Shown: positions 5,914 through 8,930 of the stretch, piece by piece | Numbering within the stretch: position 1 is the stretch's first letter | Layout: each line of letters starts with the position of its first letter | DNA from: Clostridia bacterium | GTDB lineage: Bacteria > Bacillota > Clostridia > Christensenellales > Borkfalkiaceae | Assembly: GCA_021205485.1 (NCBI GenBank) | Contig: JAJPXK010000075.1 | Span: 1 to 8,930, forward strand | Reading direction: 5' to 3' | DNA: 8,930 nt | Notes under the pieces: generated by a model | What the model was told of the DNA's origin: nothing | The model's input: only the letters and a program-made list of their open reading frames with translations | Database searches by the model: none | Position numbers and translations under genes: made by a program

Positions 5914-6489
5914 TTATTTGCCTACCCTGGACATATACTCGCCCGTGCGGGTATCGATGCGGACAACTTCGCCTTCCTCTATGAACATAGGCACCTTGAT
6001 GCTCGCGCCCGTCTCTACAACGGCGTTTTTCATAACGTTGGTGGCGGTGTTGCCCTTTACGCCCGGTTCGCACTCTATAATCTTGAGGTTTACGAAGTTT
6101 TCAGGCTCAACCGAGAACGCCTCGCCGCTTAAAAATTTAACGGTTACAACGTCGTTTTCCTTGATATATTTAAGGGCTTCCTCTACCTGGTCGTGGTTGA
6201 GGCTGATCTGCTCGTAAGAGTCGGGATCCATAAACGTATAGAACTCGCCGTCGGTGTAGAGGTATTCCATTTTACGCGTCTCTACCTGAGCCGTTTCAAG
6301 CTTGGCCGTAGGGTTGAACGTAATATCGGAAAGAACCTGACCCGTTACAACGTTTTTGATGGTCGCCCTTACGAAAGCCGCCCCTTTGCCGGGCTTTACG
6401 TGCTGGAATTCGGTAACGGTGTAAACGCCTTTGCCGTTGTACTCAAACGTGGTACCCTTGCGGATATCGCCTGCTAAAATCGATGCCAT
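5914..6489 (-). CDS. efp: Translation elongation factor P
   Basis: EF-P binds between the P and E sites of the ribosome and promotes peptide bonds at consecutive prolines. The 191-residue protein has the usual three domains: a KOW-like N-terminal domain (about 1-65), a central OB domain (66-128) and a C-terminal OB domain (129-191). The conserved loop VKPGKGAAFVR (31-41) places Lys35 at the tip, the residue that is modified in many bacteria. The C-terminal signature KNAVVETGASIKVPMFIEEG is present. The ATG has AAGGAG 9 nt upstream. It lies 36 bp after the aminopeptidase gene and 6 bp before dtd. The aminopeptidase P-efp adjacency is common in Firmicutes. No EpmA/EpmB or YmfI-type modification gene is in the window, so the form of Lys35 cannot be judged. 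Confidence 0.97.
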   Translation of the reverse strand: MASILAGDIRKGTTFEYNGKGVYTVTEFQHVKPGKGAAFVRATIKNVVTGQVLSDITFNPTAKLETAQVETRKMEYLYTDGEFYTFMDPDSYEQISLNHDQVEEALKYIKENDVVTVKFLSGEAFSVEPENFVNLKIIECEPGVKGNTATNVMKNAVVETGASIKVPMFIEEGEVVRIDTRTGEYMSRVGK

Positions 6490-6525
6490 AATGATTTTCT
6501 CCTTGAAATGATTTTTGATATGAAG

Positions 6526-7578
6526 TTATAAAATTAATAATTTTTTATCCGAATCGGTAAGGCTTACCGCCTTTCCGCCTTCAAGCGTCACGGTATCCTC
6601 TATGCGGATGCCTAACTCGCCCGCGATGTATACGCCCGGCTCGTCAGAAAATACCATTCCGTCTTTTAAAACGTCTTCGCTTTTTGGCGAAACTTTAGGC
6701 GCCTCGTGTATATTAACCCCTACGCCGTGCCCTAACGCGTGCGTAAAGTACTTGTCCAGGCCGCGGGTTTTAAGATAATCCCTCGCTATGGCGTCGGCCT
6801 GTCCGCCAGTCATGCCGCAAGCAAGCTTTTCCTTTACCAGCATATGAGCTTTAAGCACGTCGGCGTACGCCTTTTTAAATTCTTCATGCTTTTTATCATC
6901 GCCGAAAAGGAAGGTCCTTGTGCAGTCAGAGCAGTACCCGCCTACCTTGCAGCCGAAGTCAATTAATATGCTGTCGCCGAATTTAAGTTTGTCCGAGCCC
7001 GTCTCGTGGTGAGGCACGCTCGCGTTTTTGCCGAACGCGGCTATGGTGGAAAAACTTGTTCCGCTCGCGCCGTTCAAACGCATTAAATATTCAAGCTCGG
7101 CGGCGAGGTCGTTTTCGCTCATTCCCTCTTTAATTCTGCCTAAAAGCTGTACAAACGATTTATCTGTAACTTCGCAGGCGGCCTTTATGCAGTCAAGCTC
7201 GCACTGTTCCTTTATCGCCATTGCGTCGTCAAACGCCGCGGCGCTGTCGCAAAGCTCTGCCTTTTTTGAGTACGCCAGGTATTCGCCCGCCGTTATTTTA
7301 GAAAACGGAACGGCTACTTTTTTATACCCCTCCAGAAGGTCTGAAGGGCGTTTGCCCCTCGGCATTTCCTCTACCTTTACGCCTGCGGGCGAAAGTTTTT
7401 TCTGCGCCGCCTCTAAATACCGGCTGTCGGTATAAAACGTCGTTCCGTTTTTATCCGTAAGGACGCAGCCGAAAGTGCTTTCAAACCCCGTAAGGTAAAA
7501 CCTTAAATCGTCGGCCGTGGTAAACACAGCGTCGGCGTTTAAAGCGTTAAAAATTTTTTCAATTCTTTGCAAAATCAT
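6526..7578 (-). CDS. pepP: Xaa-Pro aminopeptidase (M24 family)
   Basis: This cytosolic metallo-aminopeptidase removes an N-terminal residue followed by proline. The 350-residue protein has a creatinase-type N-terminal domain (about 1-125, with FYTDSRY at 48-54) and a pita-bread M24 catalytic domain (about 130-350). All five dinuclear metal ligands are visible: Asp207 (LIDFG), Asp218 (SDCTRT), His284 (GHGVG), Glu313 (DEPGVY) and Glu327 (RIEDT). PHHE at 189-192 supplies a likely substrate-binding histidine. I chose the ATG at 7578. An in-frame TTG at 7620 would lie inside the promoter spacer upstream of any transcript start. The site upstream of the ATG is a poor Shine-Dalgarno (an A-rich run ending AAG), with a better AAAGG about 19 nt away. 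It leads the cluster with efp and dtd. The exact family name (PepP versus PepQ) is not fixed by sequence, but the length and N-domain fit aminopeptidase P. Confidence 0.93.
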   Translation of the reverse strand: MILQRIEKIFNALNADAVFTTADDLRFYLTGFESTFGCVLTDKNGTTFYTDSRYLEAAQKKLSPAGVKVEEMPRGKRPSDLLEGYKKVAVPFSKITAGEYLAYSKKAELCDSAAAFDDAMAIKEQCELDCIKAACEVTDKSFVQLLGRIKEGMSENDLAAELEYLMRLNGASGTSFSTIAAFGKNASVPHHETGSDKLKFGDSILIDFGCKVGGYCSDCTRTFLFGDDKKHEEFKKAYADVLKAHMLVKEKLACGMTGGQADAIARDYLKTRGLDKYFTHALGHGVGVNIHEAPKVSPKSEDVLKDGMVFSDEPGVYIAGELGIRIEDTVTLEGGKAVSLTDSDKKLLIL

Positions 7579-7610
7579 CTTTTTTTCGCGATAATAACCT
7601 TTACTCTTTA

Positions 7611-7639
7611 ATTCTATCAAAAAATTACAGCTATGTCAA
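7611..7639 (-). promoter_or_regulatory. Sigma-A-type promoter of the pepP-efp-dtd cluster
   Basis: On the minus strand a perfect TTGACA (7639-7634) is followed by a 17-bp spacer and TAGAAT (7616-7611), predicting a start near 7604 and a leader of about 26 nt before the ATG at 7578. The TGA stop codon of the upstream TIM-barrel gene lies inside the -35 box. Confidence 0.82.
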
Positions 7640-8481
7640 ACTTTATTATAAAGTTGTTTCATAGCTACCGCATCCTCTGCCTGAGTTCCGTCCGATTCGC
7701 TGACTATGTACGGCTCTAACTTAAGCTCTTTCAACGCCGCGGCGAGCGGTTCAAACTCGGGGCCGTATTCGGTATCGGCGAAAGTGAGGTGTTTTATCTC
7801 TCCCTTCGCCCCGTACATTATCTTGGAAAAATGTACGTGAAAATGCTTTACCCTTTCGTAGCCTAACTCGGCTATCATATATTCAAGACGTTCTTTATAG
7901 TCTGAGACCGTCTTTAAACTGCCCTGTTCCCTTGAATTAAGATGGCCGAAGTCAACGGCGGGCAGATATATTTTATCTATCTTGCAAAGTTCGACAATCT
8001 CTTTAAGGTCGCCTATCTGAGCAAGCTTGCCCATAACCTCGGGGCAGAAGTACATATCCTCGTAGCCGTTTAAATACACATAGTCGCGGAGGACCTTCAT
8101 ACGCTCGGCGCATAAGGCTACAGCCGCCTCCCTTGTCGCCTTGCCCTGCGCGGCGGGGTGGAACACAAGCCTGTTTCCACCAAAAAGGCGTAAATACTTG
8201 GCGCTGTCCAATACGTAGCCGTACGATTTTTGCGCGGCCTCGTCAGAAGGGTTGGCAAAATTTATAAAGTAGGGGGCGTGGACGGAGATTTCTATATCCT
8301 GTTCTTTGAACGCTTCGCATATAGTGATAGCCTTTCCTTCCGACATATTCACGCCTCTGCCGAATGAATATTCAAAGCAGTCGAGGCCTAAATCCTTGCA
8401 ATATTTTGCCGCCTGTTCGGTATGTTTATAGCCTTGGTCGTAAAAACTTTGGCTGTTGCCGCTCGGGCCGAATTTAATCAT
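7636..8481 (-). CDS. Endonuclease IV-like TIM-barrel protein
   Basis: A 281-residue protein of the xylose isomerase-like TIM-barrel superfamily, closest in motifs to endonuclease IV (Nfo), which cuts DNA at abasic sites using three zinc ions. Residues equivalent by eye to Nfo zinc ligands are His68 (SVHAPY), His108 (VFHPA), Glu148 (CPEVMGK), Asp177 and His180 (VDFGHLNSRE), His215 or His217 (HFHVHF), His231 and Glu262 (SESDG). The Asp expected two residues before His231 is not seen, so one metal site may differ. The GPSGNS start is typical of clostridial relatives annotated as deoxyribonuclease IV or TIM-barrel protein. I chose the ATG at 8481 with AAGGA 8 nt upstream. An upstream in-frame extension to 8676 is lysine-rich and merely the shifted frame of the acidic gene. 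The start overlaps the upstream stop by 8 bp, suggesting translational coupling. DNA repair is a reasonable but unproven role. Confidence 0.85.
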   Translation of the reverse strand: MIKFGPSGNSQSFYDQGYKHTEQAAKYCKDLGLDCFEYSFGRGVNMSEGKAITICEAFKEQDIEISVHAPYFINFANPSDEAAQKSYGYVLDSAKYLRLFGGNRLVFHPAAQGKATREAAVALCAERMKVLRDYVYLNGYEDMYFCPEVMGKLAQIGDLKEIVELCKIDKIYLPAVDFGHLNSREQGSLKTVSDYKERLEYMIAELGYERVKHFHVHFSKIMYGAKGEIKHLTFADTEYGPEFEPLAAALKELKLEPYIVSESDGTQAEDAVAMKQLYNKV

Positions 8482-8930
8482 TTTTATCGTCCTTGTTTTC
8501 TGCGGCCAGCTTTTCTGCCTTTTCCCTCTCCTCTTCGGCGAGAAGGGCGGCAAATTCCCTTTCAAACTCAAGTTCTGCGAGTTCTTCGGGGGTAAGCTCC
8601 TTTTCAGGCTCGGCCGTTTGTTCTTCCGTAGCTTCTTCTGTTTCTTCTGTAGTAGGTTCCTCAGTTGCTTCCTCAACGAGGGTTTCGGGTTCCTCGGCCG
8701 CTTCTTCTACGGGAGTAACTTCAGTTTCAACAACTTCCGCTGTCGTAACTTCGGGTTCTTCTGCGACTTCTTCTACAGGAGTTTCAGGTTCCTTGTTTAT
8801 TTCTTCTACTGTAGCGGCCTCAGTTTCAACAACTTCCTCTGCAGTAACCTCGGGTTCTTCTGCGACTTCTTCTACAGGAGCGACGTCGGGTTAAACACCG
8901 TGGTCTGCTGCAACGGCAGGTTCTACCGAT
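8474..8930 (-). pseudogene. 3' end of an acidic repeat-containing gene, interrupted by an in-frame TAA
   Basis: The frame ends at TAA (8476-8474) and stays open for 138 codons up to an in-frame TAA at 8893-8891. It continues in the same frame beyond that to the window edge (SVEPAVAADHGV before the stop). The composition is Glu, Val, Pro, Ala and Thr rich with repeated PVEEVAEEPE, then a helical charged end (ELTPEELAELEFEREF, then AALLAEEEREKAEKLAAEN). The same composition on both sides of the stop suggests one gene broken by a single change: GAA in place of TAA would read VEPDV, fitting the pattern. No ATG, GTG or TTG occurs in frame after the stop, so the open part cannot easily start on its own. 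The family is not recognised; low-complexity acidic tails occur on many proteins. It could instead be a sequencing error or the true end of a gene with a decayed 3' region. It runs off the window, so its 5' part is unseen. Confidence 0.55.
8702..8880. repeat. Degenerate 99-bp tandem repeat inside the acidic reading frame
   Basis: A 30-bp stretch at 8752-8781 recurs identically at 8851-8880, exactly 99 bp (33 codons) apart. The flanking TCAGTTTCAACAACTTCC at 8721-8738 recurs at 8820-8837 with the same offset. The protein repeat is about 33 residues, beginning PVEEVAEEPEV and containing VVETE. The period is a multiple of three, so copy-number change would keep the reading frame. Two copies are visible, plus a partial further PVEEAAEEPE. 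Confidence 0.8.

Noticed and set aside
7579..7620. TTG start for the aminopeptidase adding 14 residues
   Set aside because: It lies in the spacer of the TTGACA/TAGAAT promoter, upstream of the predicted transcript start.
8482..8676. An N-terminal extension of the TIM-barrel gene (65 more residues from an ATG at 8676)
   Set aside because: It is a lysine/arginine-rich translation that is the shifted frame of the acidic Glu-rich gene, and the ATG at 8481 has its own AAGGA site at good spacing.
8493..8894. A serine-rich plus-strand reading frame of 133 residues
   Set aside because: It is the antisense of GAA-rich codons in the acidic gene; the composition follows from the repeats and there is no promoter or ribosome site.
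1..8930. tRNA or rRNA genes, CRISPR arrays, insertion sequences with transposase, or a defence system
   Set aside because: No cloverleaf or rRNA-like stretch, no regularly spaced repeat-spacer pattern, and no transposase, nuclease-helicase or toxin-antitoxin pair was found on either strand.

Overview
The window looks like a chromosomal segment from an anaerobic member of the Bacillota, probably class Clostridia and possibly a gut lineage such as Christensenellales. This placement is inferred from strong Shine-Dalgarno sites (AAGGAG, GGAGG), TTGACA/TATAAT-type promoters, moderate GC, and protein sequences resembling clostridial EF-P, aminopeptidase P and serine acetyltransferase. It also carries an intergenic repeat that resembles ones I know from gut Firmicutes. 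No plasmid, phage, transposase or CRISPR signature is visible. Every gene I can support is on the minus strand, so transcription runs from high to low coordinates.

Right part (8930 to 5470, in transcription order). First comes the 3' end of an acidic, repeat-containing reading frame interrupted by an in-frame TAA. It overlaps by 8 bp the start of an endonuclease IV-like TIM-barrel protein. A near-consensus promoter whose -35 box contains that gene's stop codon then begins the pepP-like aminopeptidase / efp / dtd cluster. These three genes concern translation and peptide turnover: Xaa-Pro dipeptide cleavage, rescue of ribosomes stalled at polyproline, and removal of D-amino acids from tRNA. 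A good intrinsic terminator hairpin follows dtd.

Centre (5416 to 4000). A PhnP-like metallo-beta-lactamase-fold hydrolase and a small DUF5662-type HD-like protein are separated by one base and are probably translated together. Neither has a known substrate.

Intergenic region (3999 to 3383, about 617 bp). No credible protein gene is visible. It holds a dispersed palindromic element (3888-3950), a strong leftward promoter (3773-3801), a stretch that can fold into a long irregular hairpin and ends in a terminator-like hairpin (a candidate RNA of about 178 nt), a 14-bp tandem repeat, and several short perfect hairpins.

Left part (3382 to 80). A membrane acyltransferase-3 protein, serine O-acetyltransferase (cysE) and cysteinyl-tRNA synthetase (cysS) are packed with 3-bp gaps. 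CysE makes O-acetylserine for cysteine synthesis and CysS loads cysteine onto tRNA, so the last two form a cysteine supply-and-use pair. The acyltransferase is probably a cell-surface modifying enzyme carried in the same transcript. A palindromic repeat lies just past cysS at the window edge.

Most of the window is ordinary housekeeping sequence. The places most worth a second look are the candidate RNA in the 617-bp gap, the interrupted acidic reading frame at the right edge, and the uncharacterised MBL/DUF5662 pair.
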